DNA of 64,000 bases. Origin: Cinnamomum chago. Taxonomy: Eukaryota; Streptophyta; Magnoliopsida; Laurales; Lauraceae. A program made the translations under genes and the position numbers. The notes under the pieces are model-generated. The model was not told the origin of the DNA. It was given only the letters and a program-made list of their open reading frames with translations, and ran no database searches. This document shows, piece after piece, positions 47,016 to 59,174 of this stretch; position 1 is the stretch's first letter, and each line of letters begins with the position of its first letter. The stretch lies in the NCBI GenBank assembly GCA_038049695.1, contig CP142452.1:94495501-94559500 (forward strand), in the 5' to 3' direction.

Positions 47016-47468
47016 GAGATGCAATAAGGACATGACCTAGACGACACTAACATCACAGACGACTCAGAAAATGCCAAAGGGAAGCATCCAAAAGCACATA
47101 CCTTCGACAAAGAGGATGCGGGAGGGGACCACAGTTGGTAGGAGGGAGAGGAGTCGCAGGAGAAGATCTTGTTGGAGGGGACCACAGCGTCGGTGCCTGG
47201 GCGCAGACGACTTGGTGAAGAAAAAATAACCCTTTGACAACAAAAGAGAAGACATAAAACCTATTTTTATCTACTTTGTATACACCGCAGGGTCCATAGC
47301 GACCATTAACGTTATAAAACTAAGGTCGCTAGGGACGCTAGTAGAAAGTGTTAAAAAAAACTCATTTTCGAGCAAAATGACTTATCTGGTGCAACGTCCG
47401 TTAAATTGATCTTTTGAGACCACTGGTGACCTGATCATTTTTTATTTTTTATTTTTTGTAAAATCCTC
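47016..47468 (-). repeat. Right TIR of the MULE
   Basis: Inverted partner of 36955-37400. Its inner end was cut by copy D, so a few more TIR bases lie at about 43066-43077. Confidence 0.85.
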
Positions 47469-47477
47469 TTAAAAGTA

Positions 47478-49457
47478 ACTAAAATAAAAAATAGAACAAA
47501 AAGGTATGTTGATGGGATTTCTATATATCATAAGTTTTGGACTAAATAGACAAGGCCCGTTTCTCAGTAGAATGTAATGAATTCATATACGAAGAATTTA
47601 TAAATTCTCAAAAAATTATCCCCTTGTTGGAATTCCTAAATCCACCTCTTGTGTAGAGGATTTACAAATATCAAGAAAATTGAAGTTTTGAGAATTTCAA
47701 AGGCTATTTGAGATGCTCAAAGTGGTTGGAATTTGAAATTCTAATAAGAAAAATATGACATTTCATGAAATGTCAAGGAGACAAGCCAACAAATCATAAT
47801 ATATATATATATATATATATATATTACCAACATCATAAATCCCCATTAGGAATTTTATGAAAGAAACGGGCCCATAAAATCTTGTATTAGTTGCCGCCGA
47901 GATCTTTGCATACCGAGCAATATGACTCAATTTTTATGGAACTAGGCTAGAACGTATGCAATAGTGGAACTTTGTAATTTATTTGCTATTTTACTTAATC
48001 CAAAACTCTCTAAAATCAAATAAAATAAATATTAGATTATTATTTAATAAATATCTAAATATCTTATCTTTAATAAGTAGAAAGGGCAAAAGCAGATTGA
48101 GATATATCAATCTAGGACCAATATATTGGTTACTTGTTTCCATTGTGGCAAGTCACGCGATAGAATCTCACACAACACCCAAAGATTGATCCCTGGGTAT
48201 GTAGATCACCTCATACCTATAGTACTATTAGCCCAATCTGGGGAAAAAAAAGGTTTTATGCCAATATAATGTGCGAATATATCTTCTTCTTTTTTGTGTG
48301 TGGTAAAAGTTGATTTATAATGTTTTAAAACCATACTAGAACAATTTCGACAATTTAGCACTAGGGTGTTGTTATGCCCACATTTATTTGAGGGGACTAA
48401 CTCCTTTAATGCTAGATGGATGTCTCTTTCCATTTCTAATTTTAAAACTGAAACGGGTTCCCCAAAGGCTCTCACTTTTTTAAGGTTTATATATTGAAAA
48501 TCTAAACCGTTAAAATTGGAAGCATTTTTTCTTGCATGAGATGCAAAACTTTTATATGAAAGGAGTTGATTCTTTAAGCTAATAGGTGACCCATACCGTG
48601 GGCTATACAAAAGTGACTGCCACATTGGCCACACAAGTTTAAGCTAATAGGTGGAAGGCTTATAGAGGTATATTAAGACATGTCAAGCTTATATCTTAGA
48701 CAATATGGGATGTGGGACTCCCCCAACAACTTTGACACTGATTTGCCCATTAAACACTGTTGAATACAATCACTAACATACTTAAATAACTAATAGATTA
48801 TGAGGCTTTAGAGAATAAGGATTAAAGTTATTGTTGGTCGTGCCATATCCTTAATGTCATTTGCACATACATGATGCAGCCTTCCTCCAATGTGTCCCAA
48901 GAGAGTCAGTCCACTGGGATCTTTCCAAAACAACTCGTTGGAAAAGAGAAACTGCAATTAAACTTGAATGAGAGAAGAGAGCTTAGCTGAGTTTCAGACA
49001 TTCCACAAAAATGTAAAGCAAGCATATCTATCATATGGGCATGACAAGGTAAAACCTGCAAAGGATTTTGGTCTCTAGCTTTACTTTTGGTAGTGATGGT
49101 TGTCATGGCACATGGGTGTTGTGCTAGAAACGAAGAAATAAAGTTGGGAAAAGTAAGTCAATGTCAATGATATTGTGCATCTGATGCTGTTTGTCACGCC
49201 ATGTATGTAATGAAACAGCCAGAGTGTATTGTATGTTGTTGTGACTACTAGTAAGGTTGCAAAGGACAAAGGGAGACAAATGAAGCAATATTGGTCCCTC
49301 TTCTCACGTGCCCCAATTCTGCAAGTAGTTCACCTACTTATGGTGTCGTGCAGTGCTGAGTGAGATGTCTCTTCTCATAAATAAAAGATAGAAAAGAGAA
49401 GAAGTCAGAAAATGTGCACTTATTATTATTATTATTATTTTTTTTTGCCAGTTGGTG
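47478..49457. other. Gene-free stretch with a possible MITE
   Basis: 47546-47872 has inverted ends GGCCCGTTTC and GAAACGGGCC of hAT-MITE type, but no matching duplication. An (AT)n run of about 24 bases lies at 47801-47824. A 142-codon minus-strand frame at 48206-48634 has no recognisable domain. Confidence 0.45.
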
Positions 49458-49465
49458 GCTAGGAG

Positions 49466-50688
49466 TAGGGATGAAAGTGGGCCGGGCCGAGCCGGGCTTT
49501 CACAGGCCCTAGGCTCGGCCCTTGTATTTTTTAGTAGGCCCTAGCTCGGCCCTAGCCCTAAAGGGCCTCAAAAACCCTAGCTCGGGCTCGGCCCTTATTA
49601 AGTTATGAGGCCCTAGGGCCGGCCCTTTGAGCCCGGCTAATTATATAACATTAGCTGAAAGAAAATATTTTTCGGAAAAAAAATTCCTGTAGGAATTCAA
49701 AGAAATCTACATATGCAAACCAGAACAAAAAATGGTCAAATGCATGCATTCATCCCATATTCTCATTCTCATAATTTGGATTGCGCAATAAAATTAACTA
49801 AAATAAGAAAGACTCCATAAAAGCAAAGGGAGCACAGTTCCAATTCCAACACTCCATAATAGTTCAATGTTAATGTAGATGAGCATTATCAAACTCCAAC
49901 AATAATACAAATCAAATTAAACTCCAATAACATCATAAAATAAAATAAAGTATTCGGCTAGCATCATAAAATAAAGTCTCTAGCATCACCAGTATCACCT
50001 AAAATAACAACAATAGAGTATTGTTAATAAATAATAATAACAACAAAGGAAAGGTTGTTCCAGAGTTACAAGACTTTAAAAAATGACTTCTAGACCATTA
50101 ATATACATGTATCCTCAAGGTTGTTTAGGGATTATTTATATTGGATTAAAATTAGGGTTTAAGGTTTAGTGCTTAGGTTTAGGATTTATGGATTATTTAG
50201 TGCTTAGGGTTTAGGGATTATTTATATTGGATTAAAACTAAGATTTAGGATTTATAGATTATTTAGTATCATAGATTCATATATGTATTATATACTGTAT
50301 AGTGTACACATACATAAAATATATGGATTAATATATGTAGGCCCTATGGCTTACTGCTTAGGTTTATGATTTATGGATTATTTAGTGTTTAGGGTTTAGA
50401 GATTATTTATATTGATTAAAACTAAGGTTTATGATTTATGGATTATGTTATATCATATATGTATTATATATTATATAGTGTACATATATATAATATATGT
50501 ATTAATATATGTAGGCCCTAGGGCTTACGAGCCGGGCTTCATCAAGCCCGAGCTCGGCCCCTTTAAGCAAACGGGCCTCCTACTAGGCCCTAGCTCGGCT
50601 CTTTTGTCTTTTGAGCCGAGCTCGGGCCGAGCCTATGACGGGCCGTCCGCGGGCGGCCCTAGGACGGCCCGGCCCACTTTCACCCCTA
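49466..50688. mobile_element. Non-autonomous hAT transposon (1.2 kb)
   Basis: Ends TAGGGATGAAAGTGGGCC and GGCCCACTTTCACCCCTA are inverted, with a perfect 8-bp duplication GCTAGGAG (49458-49465 and 50689-50696), the hAT hallmark. About 150 bp inside each end is very GC-rich, packed with GGCCCTAG and AGCTCGGCCC words. The middle is AT-rich and includes a diverged duplication of about 183 bp (from 50210 and from 50393) plus TTTAGGGATTATT words. No transposase is present. The exact duplication and ends suggest recent movement. Confidence 0.9.
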
Positions 50689-50696
50689 GCTAGGAG

Positions 50697-53600
50697 TCTG
50701 TTTTGATCCCCGTTTGACTTAAAACATGTAATTGGTATTTGAGATCCATGTAATCACTGTAATCACTATTATTAAAGTCTTGTCCCAATTATATTGGCTC
50801 ATCAACCTAAAACTAATTTTTTCATTTCCATTCATCTTATGCCTATTCCTTGGATGTATTGTTCATCTGTGTCCTATTTAATTGGCTTATTTCTTTCTCT
50901 TGACAGGTCTTTAGCATGCATAAAGAAACTTTTCTTGTTGAGTTGGGTTAGTGATGTACAAATCCTTTTAAACGGATTTTGAGATTTAGTTATCTATAAA
51001 GAAATAGAATCAAATCGGTTGTTGGCTATGTACAAATCCTTTCAAACGGGTTTTGAGATTCAGATATCTATAAAAAAAAAAAAAAAAAAAAAAAAAGATT
51101 CAGATCGGTTAGAATGTTGTCACTAGCCTAATCTAAAGCTAAGAAAGGATGGCACACAAAGTTTCTATTTTTACCATCAATTCATGTTCTTTTTTAGATA
51201 ATTTACCACAATTTAGGATTGAATTTTTGTTTAATTCCCTAGATCCAAGATGATGTTATGTATTAGTAGGTACACTCTTCTTTTTTTTTTTTTTTGCAGA
51301 CTTTGCTAGATGTCCTATTTTTAAAAAGTGATGGAGAGCTTGTATTGTTTGATTTTTAGAGGATTTGAGTAATTGTGCATGTGCCCCTTCTAAGAAATCG
51401 AGGATCCATATTTTTTTAAGGAAGATGTTTGCTTTAAAATGAGATATATGGTAGGAGTTTGTGAGGCACCTCGCTGGCTCTATCAAAAGAAGGGTTTGAG
51501 TATTAGGTAACCCAGAAAAATAAATCCATTGGATGTTCAAATGCAATGCCATAAAAGAAATTTAAGCTCAACATCCATTTCAAAGCTTAGATTAAATAGC
51601 TAACAACATTCTTTTATAAAATGCCATTCAAAATCAGCAGCTTTTGCTCCAAAAGCTGCATAAGATCGTGATCAAGGAAGAGTTTAGTAATTTTGACATT
51701 TCACTTGTTTTGAATTATGATACACAGGGTAAGTTTAAGCTGATTAAAAAAAAAAATGATACACAAGGTAAGAAATAGAAAAGTAGCATTACACATGCAG
51801 GAAAGACGATGCGCAGAATGATAAGTCCTTTGGAGATGAATGGATGTGAAGCTGGTGATAAGCTGACTCCAACCAAGCAAAGGGACCAGTGAAATGACAG
51901 ATAATGATCACATCCAATGGCGAATAATACTTGGACTTGGTGGATAGGCTGTCCAATCAGAGCAGATACTGGGCAGTTGGCATTTTAATGGAAGGTAAAC
52001 CCCAAGTCAGTGGTCCAGATGGATGAAGATCTGGCCTCCCTATTCCAAGCAAGGCCGTCCCCAGAAACTTATGTCAGATTTCTCAAATAGGTGGTGTGGG
52101 TCCTATCTCACCTTTGATCAGCAACCTCCATTCTCTTTCTTCCAATCAGTTTGTGATATTTCTTTTTATATATTTCTACTTCTGATTCTCATCAAGTTTG
52201 TGATATTAATTGGTTTTTCTTTTGCTGGGGCTATTGTTAAGTTGGATGAATCCACGTGAAGGGGTGGGAAGTTAATGGTGAGAATTATGGAAGGTAAAAG
52301 GGTAGTTAATATGGAGAGACTGATTATTTCAACTCTCCACTAAAAGTAAAATCAGTCCATGCTAATCTCAACCCCTTGGTGCTTGATTGATTTCTCTAGG
52401 ATGTTATTGTGTATAATATTTTTTTCTTCACTTTGTGCAAACTTCTTTTGTATGAGGAAAACATAAAAAGTAGTGCAAATTTTTTTCAAATCCACAAAGA
52501 AGTATTTTCGAGGGGGTAGGAAGAAAGGGTTGGACTTCAATTTCCACAAAACTACACAAATGTGTCATAAGTAAAACGGTCATGTGCACTTTATTTTTCG
52601 TTTGTTTGTATATACAAGGTAAAGAGTTTCAAACAGGTTTACAGTAGTAGAAATGACCCCCACACAGACACATTTGTAGAAAATATAGTGTGGCTAAAAT
52701 TGAAGAAATAATGATAAATAAGCCAAGGTTGGCTCTAGCTGAGCACTTTTACAAGTTGCACTCTGAGCTTCTGCAGCTTAGATGCAGGATGGACCATTCA
52801 TGGCAGAAGAATTGTTCCCGAAATGGTCTTAAATGTTCAATAATAAAGTATGTAGTGCCCTGTAATGAGAGGTCCTGAACCATTGATAGTAACTGTGGGC
52901 TGTGGCTAATCACCAAAATTCAAAAGACCAACGCCTTTATTCTCATGTCTAATCAAATTCTGTCTGTGGTATGGTGACTAACATATTGGAGAAATTTGTC
53001 CTGTATCATCAGGTCCCAATAGAAAAGACCAGATCTTCACTGCTTCCTATTCTTCTCTGTTCTGCTCTGCTCCCCTTTGGAGGTGAAAGCTGGCAGTGGA
53101 CCACACAAGGAGGAAGAGTCTAAAATATGTCTTTGGCATCTTTTCCTTGTTAGTGATAACTAGTTACAAAAATAATTGTATTGGACAAAGCGTCACCGGC
53201 ACATAACCCGGTTTAGCCATGTGATTGGTCATATCTTGGTGTCACTAGTCCAAGAGGATCTACAAATCACACATCTTTGAATCAGTTACTAGGCCAAGCA
53301 TCACTTGAAATGGTCCTTCTCTCCGGGACCATTCATCGGGTGGACCATATTTTACCATCTTAACTCTTAATCACTCATGCAAACATGCTTATTGGCTGCT
53401 CTCAGTAGATGAGTTGAATAAAATAAAAGAAAAGAACAAATATGAAATGGAGTTCTTTTGACAGATTGGATGGATGGTATTTCATTAGCGTGCAGAATTT
53501 GGGTGGATGTCTACAAACATTCCAATTCATAAATATAATGATAAGAGTAAGAGGTAGGGTGCTGGAGACTCTTACCCCCTGGACACTTTTAAATTTTAGT

Positions 53601-53800
53601 CACAAACAAGAGTCTCTAATCATTCTCTTTTCACACTTCTACATTCAAGTTACCAGGTTATACTGTTGTAGTACTTACTTATGTAAAAGGGTAGACCCGG
53701 ACTTAAATCTAGACTCGAAACACAAGTCTAGTTTAATTGGCCTGAGCCCAACTGGATGGACTATACTAGATATATAGTCTAGACCAGCTGGACCCATACT
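50697..53800. other. Gene-free stretch with small local duplications
   Basis: 50955-51110 holds two copies of TGTACAAATCCTTT(T/C)AAACGG with GATTTTGAG-type continuation, ending in an A-run. Open frames (for example 52023-52259 and 53442-53777) have no domain. Confidence 0.5.
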
Positions 53801-53809
53801 GATTATATT

Positions 53810-53983
53810 GGGGAAATGTTCATATGCATCTATCCCTCACCATAAGGTGAGGGATGCTTCCCTAAATGGGGGGTTTCAAGTACACCCTATGTATTTGAAA
53901 TCCCCTTTTTGTACTTGAAACCCCCCATTTATGGAAGCATCTCTCACCCCATGGTGAGGGATAGATGCATATGAACATTCTCC
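53810..53983. mobile_element. Foldback Mutator-type MITE (174 bp)
   Basis: Almost the whole element is one hairpin: GGGGAAATGTTCATATGC at the left and GCATATGAACATTCTCC at the right, with arms continuing through CTATCCCTCACC and GGGGGGTTTCAAGTAC. Flanks are GATTATATT at 53801-53809 and 53984-53992, a perfect 9-bp duplication. Confidence 0.9.
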
Positions 53984-53992
53984 GATTATATT

Positions 53993-55309
53993 GTTATGTA
54001 TTATATATTTTTTATTTGATGGTGTATGATAATATATGTATGATAGACTCAGGTACTCGGGTCCAACCCTATTGGACCTACACTCAGACTTGATCATCAA
54101 CGGGGTCTAAGAAAGGATAAATCAATATCTACACTGTTTCTGTTATAGGTTCTTGGGTAACTGGGTAATTGGGGGACATTCACATTCCTAGAGCTCTTCC
54201 AAAAAAAACAAAATTTGGGGGTTTGGGAGATCCGTATATTGGTGCAGAGGGGACTAGACACTGGGTTCCTTTTTTCTTATGAAAGTGACCAAACAAACAG
54301 GTGCCTGCAAAATAATCCATCAATGAAACTACAAAAGCCATTTTAGCTCTGAAAACATAAATATATTGCCCTTGTAGGCTGGCAACGAAAAGCATGTCAC
54401 AAAAATAAGAGTGCACTTCATTCCTTTCCCTCTTGGCCAAATAAGTTTTAACAAAAAAAAAAAAATACCTCATACCTTTCCCATGCCCTGGATTGATTGG
54501 CATGTATCCATACTAAACTTTGTTCTTCTCATTAGTACCCCAATCTAAGAAGTAGGAAAATGCTCCCATTTCAAAAGACTATGGGTCCTCTCATGTTTTT
54601 AATTATGGCATGTTTGTACAGCCGCTTTTCCATTAAAAGAAATGGAAAGTGAAAACAGTGACAGACCCAGGATCTTTTATAGGCGGGGCAAGCGGCGGTC
54701 GATTAGTAACATTTTATATTTATTGATTAATTATTAATTACAAAAAATATGTTTTATATATTTTTAATAATATATGAAGAAAAATCTTAAACTTGGGAAA
54801 TGCCCTAGCTTTTTTCCAATATATAATTCCTCAAAACTTTGTGAGGATAGCCAGCATACGAAAAAGTAGGGCTCACTATAATGAATTCAAATTGGTCAAA
54901 ATGATCGTTATCTCTTCATTTTAGCACCAAGAGAGTTGTTTCCCACTCTCATCATAGTAGGACTCTTACCGAATTGAACTGCAAACCAATCTACCCATAA
55001 TTAATTAATGAGAATCGGGCTACCAATACACGATAAGAGTGAATGGTTGAGAGTTGTACTAGCACCTTTTGCAAGAGAAAGAGTGAAAGTCATTTTTCAC
55101 ATCTCTTTACATGTAAAAGTTTTGGTGTGTAAGTGAACTTATTTACACGCCATTTCTACACCTTATTTACGCATCAAATCGTAATTAAGGACAAAGAAAA
55201 TGAATATTTATAACCATTATGCATGTGAGTCATTGACATATATACCTAATTGTACACAAATGACTCCAACAATTACACAGATTGAAATGGTTGGAATATG
55301 TCCAACATA
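53993..55309. other. Gene-free stretch with a lone hAT-like end
   Basis: CAGTGACAGACCCAGGATC at 54656-54674 followed by GGCGGGGCAAGCGGCGG resembles a common hAT terminus; no partner was found. Confidence 0.4.
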
Positions 55310-55530
55310 GGCTAACAATGACACCGTTAAAGAAAAAGACGTTTTTTATGTAAGTTTTGATCCACCAAGAAAGAGGGATAGTCTAAAGAAGACATTGATG
55401 AAAGTAGTAATGATAGATATAAAGATGTGCAACCTATTTGGGGATTTGTCTCCTGATAGATCTAAAAAGAAAAGTAGGACTTATGTAGCTGACCCCAACA
55501 TAGTTGGGCCAAGGCTTTGATGATGAAGTA
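55310..55530 (+). mobile_element. RTE-type LINE, 3' end
   Basis: An open frame reads PPRKRDSLKKTLMKVVM, then DLSPDRSKKKSRTYVADPN, then IVGPRL and a TGA stop at the tail GATGATGAAG. This is the C-terminus of plant RTE ORF2 (VADPN..GT..L). It is strongly 5'-truncated. Confidence 0.8.
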
Positions 55531-56330
55531 GATTCCACATACATGCCGAGTTTAATTTATTTAAATATAGTTATAGTATTATAACAATGAAGCCGACTCC
55601 TTTCAGCCGGGCTTTACGAGAAACCCTGTGAGACTCCTAAGTGGGGCCTAGCAAGTTACTGAGATTGAGGATGCTCAAAATGAATGCCCCCTCTTGTCTT
55701 TGTTCTGAATTTTTAGTCAATTCTTATTGTACTAGGAGTTGGGCCCACAATCAAATTGATAATGTGTAAAATACTTTTACGTACTAAATATCCAATAGTG
55801 GACCCGATTCTTAGAGTGAAATTTAACATTACAGTGGAGATATATTTGCCTCTATTCCTCTTATTGGATGGTTGTTAAAAAAACCAACCCATTTAAACTG
55901 TTCAACGGTTAAATCGCAAGATTCAATCAACTAAAGGCCATGAGATTTAGTTAAACCAAACCACAACATAGAGTGGTTAAGATATAACTGGGAGAGAGAC
56001 TTGAGACTTAGCCAATCCAGTGGGTTCTAAAAAACAGTGGTTTGGATGATCCAAACTGGAGCAAGCTCTCACCTGCACAAGGGGAAGAATATAATCGCAA
56101 ACAATGCTAAAACTTAGACGGTTTCCCTCGTAGTTGTGGGACCAATGATCTGTGATCTGGACTGTAATGGATAATGGCCATCTCAGAGATCTTCCAGATT
56201 GTGAAATCCTAACTCTTTAACAAGTGATGATGGTACTTGTTTAAGCCCAGGCCCAGCTCATTTGCGTAGTATTAAATATGTGGAACCAAACCAGCCCCAT
56301 CCTTGTCCATAAGCACATATATAGTCCACC

Positions 56331-56366
<36 letters not shown>

Positions 56367-56904
56367 CCCATTCAGTTGAACTAAAGTCGACCCAAATCCA
56401 ATATAATGCAAGCCAGTGCCCAAAAGCAATTCAGTTTTCGGGCTTTTACATGGATGACATAAAGGGTGAACTTATTCTGCCTCTGGCTCTCTGCCTTTCG
56501 ACTTGTAACTCAGAAGTCCCTCAAGAATTGATAATTTTCCATTTTTCCAAGTATAATTTCTTTGTCAAAACAAATGCATGCCAACGTTATATAACCATTT
56601 CTTTTGCATGATTAAATTAAACCAAGATCATTCAAATAAAAAGCCGTAGGGAAGGGATTGATATCCTACTGCATTCCAAAATGACAAGCCAAGCCCGTCT
56701 GGAAATGACAATGAGACCATTTCTCCTCATAACTAATAAAATGATATGAAGGGCCAGTTTATTGCATAAAATACTTCAGAATTAAATATATATATATATA
56801 TATAGATTTGATGGCAGTTATGGGTGAAGGATATAAGGTGGAAATATAAACGGCAAGTGGAGTGATGGCTGTTTTTATTTTTTTATTTTTTTATTTTTTT
56901 TTTT
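55531..56904. other. Gene-free stretch with simple repeats
   Basis: (GA)n at 56334-56365 and (AT)n at 56786-56804. No gene is supported; the open frame at 56303-56611 is partly the GA repeat. Confidence 0.55.
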
Positions 56905-56935
56905 GGGGGGGGGGGGGGGGGGTGGGGGGGGGGGG
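56905..56935. repeat. Poly-G tract
   Basis: Thirty G in 31 bases (one T at 56923), preceded by a T-rich run with A interruptions. Such long G runs are rare in plant DNA and prone to assembly error. Confidence 0.9.
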
Positions 56936-57045
56936 CGCTAATGGTCTAATAAGAGTGATACATTCACATGAGAACCCAAGGATCAATCATTGGGCACCGG
57001 GCATGTGTGTAAGACTAATGTGCTAACACCACTCAACCATGAGTA
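56936..57045 (-). mobile_element. tRNA-derived SINE, family 2, copy 2
   Basis: On the minus strand CATGGTTGAGTGGTG and GATTGATCCTTGGG are the A- and B-box-like words, matching 10045-10150. The T-rich and G-rich run at 56876-56935 lies at its 3' side. Confidence 0.6.
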
Positions 57046-57854
57046 TATTATTAGGAAGGGCTTTATATTCATTTTTCATTTTTCCTTTATTTCATTTTCC
57101 AACCTTTAAAGGAGAGGTTATTTGATGGTCATTTTTAATACTCACTTTTGGCCCTTCATTTTAACCACTTTAATACAGTCCGAGCTATGAGGGATGAAGG
57201 ATTAAAGGTAGCCATGCATATGGGTCCTTGACTTTCCGAAGATTTGAATTACTAGGATAATAGATGAGTATTCATTTATCATCTTCCTTCTATTATTCAT
57301 TTATCATCTTCCTTTTATTAAATTTTCATTAAAGGAAAGTTTATTTGATGGCCCTTATTGGATATTCACCTTTGATTCTTCATTTTAATCACTAATATAA
57401 CTACAAATTCTCGTAATTTCAAGGAATCCAACTATAGGAAACAAACATTCCATCGGTAGTATTTCACAATGCGCTGATTGTACTCTAAAATGGACTGGAT
57501 TTCAATGGTCATGCACAAAGTGGAGAAGAGGGTTATTCTAAAAGATGTTACTACTTACTGGCATAGCAATGTCCACAGACCTGATTTCTCTTTTGTTTAT
57601 CTAATTGCATGAACAGATTGCAATACTATTCCTGATTAAATTATGTGATTTGAAGCTGGCACATTGCTACAACTACACCCCTATATCCCAAACATTTCAT
57701 GTCATTTCCATTCTCTCCTCGTTGGAGAGAACTGAAGCATGCTCGATGATTAATGAATAGTGGTCAAACTATGATTTACGGTTACAGAAGCCGTGGCTTC
57801 AATCCACTTCTCTGCTGCACTAATCGACACAGTTTCTTGGCAGTCCCTCTCACA
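57046..57854. other. Gene-free stretch with a local duplication
   Basis: Two diverged copies, about 57108-57180 and 57335-57410, share GTTTATTTGATGG(T/C)C, ATTCAC(T)TTTG and CTTCATTTTAA(C/T)CACT. Nothing else was recognised. Confidence 0.5.
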
Positions 57855-58936
57855 CTCTTTGTCACATCCCGGACCCGAGAATCCCTTGTTTAGGGTGGTT
57901 CCCAAGGTGTGACACGCGTACTCCCGTGAACTCGCACCTGTTCCGGACCAAATCCGAATTCACGAAGGAGAAAATTCCACATATACGTGTGAGGATTACT
58001 CACTGACACCTGTCAATGCACAATTATCTGCGGAACATGTACAATATAGAAATCAAAGCCGTGATCAGTCCAATAACCAATCTTTTATATTACAATTTCT
58101 CTTTAACAAAACTAATGATTTAAATATCTTAATGCATAGTACACCAGTACTCTAATGAACCACTACTAGATGCTTATCTCAAGGAAATATATTCCTAATA
58201 CAATGCGAAATAACACTAATCAAATGCATTACCTTGAACTAAGTGCAATTAAAATACCTAGGCTCAAACTCAAAATTACCCTTCTGATTCGTACTCCGAC
58301 AGTCATAACTAACCGTAAAACTTATCAATTAACCTCACATTGAATGGCTAAAAGTAACTCTCTTTGGTGTCTTGAATCCCTGTGACACCAAGAATAGTAT
58401 CTCAAATACAACGATTTGGCAAGTATAGGCAAAATAAAAAATCACAAAATGTTACCAAAATTGAATTTAAGACAAGTAAATTTACTTTTGAGATGTCAAT
58501 GATAAGTGTCAACTATGCAAATTGTGCAAAGATTGAATAATTATGCTGGTGAATCAATAAATGAGAACCATACAAATTTGGCTACTACTTTAAGCTCATC
58601 CTCTCAAAGAGAGCAAATATAGTTGGGATGTCACCAGCGGCCCGGCCAAAGGCTAACTGGCTACCCGGTTCTGAAGTTCCGGTGCTCCAGACGACTTACT
58701 GCAGTAGTCTCTCAAATACGAACCCAAGTGCTGGCCCCGTCGGGCGTCACAGGGTCGAAGCTAAGTAGTGCCGACTCAATCGAATCAAACAAATCAAATT
58801 TATAAGTGGATTTGAGTGAGTTTATATTTCAACTGTCTATAATCAAATCAAATGCTAATCTCAAATCAAATCAAATGCTAATCTCAAATCATGATATACT
58901 TATTCAATCCACACTCAATCCACATTTCCAACAATT

Positions 58937-59174
58937 TTTTTTTTTTTTTGCTAACGGAGGGTTCCCAATCCTTTGGACTAGACTCATCCCTCCGGGCCCA
59001 GAGAGAAGCCGGGTAAAACCCCTGTGGCCCCTAGGAGTGGCCCTTGGTGGTAACACAAGTGGACTCAACCTTCGGTTCCTGAAGAGGGGGGAACCGGGAG
59101 TCGATACCAGGACCTCTAGCTCCGGAAGAGGGAGGAACCGTGGTCCTGACCACTCGGCCAACCCCTTGGGGTTG
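58937..59174 (-). mobile_element. tRNA-derived SINE, family 1, copy 2, inside copy C
   Basis: The minus strand starts near 59174 with GGTTGGCCGAGTGGTCAGGA (A box of tRNA-Leu/Ser type), followed about 45 bases later by GGTATCGACTCCC (B box). It ends in an A tail. The flanking duplication is CATTTCCAACAATT (58923-58936 and 59175-59188), 14 bp and perfect. The body of 238 bp is well preserved, much better than the 17188-17366 copy. Confidence 0.9.

Larger units (their letters stand above)
36955..47468. mobile_element. MULE transposon with long TIRs, transposase remnants and a Ulp1-type protease
   Basis: Both ends read GAGGATTTTACA inward and are flanked by a perfect 9-bp duplication TTAAAAGTA (36946-36954 and 47469-47477). 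TIRs are about 450 bp. Contents from the left: transposase remnants on the plus strand (38278-39393), an internal array of TIR-like words (39745-40035), a Ulp1 catalytic segment on the minus strand (40405-40779) and a minus-strand leading exon candidate (42826-43071). Copy D (43078-47015) is inserted at the inner edge of the right TIR. Without D the element is about 6.57 kb. Two genes reading inward from the TIRs is the layout of MuDR; Ulp1-carrying MULEs are known in plants (KI and CUMULE types). The lost catalytic core means it cannot move itself. Confidence 0.9.

Noticed and set aside
36955-47468. Reading the two 450-bp MULE ends as LTRs
   Set aside because: They are inverted, not direct, and flanked by a 9-bp rather than 5-bp duplication.
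48180-48250. Third copy of SINE family 2 (GATTGATCCCTGGGTATG)
   Set aside because: Only the B-box-like word matches; the A-box region does not.
48206-48634. 142-codon open frame on the minus strand
   Set aside because: Looks like open AT-rich DNA; no motif or relative recognised.
59090-59174. Possible functional tRNA gene
   Set aside because: The A and B boxes belong to a SINE with an A tail and 14-bp duplication; no cloverleaf can be drawn with confidence.
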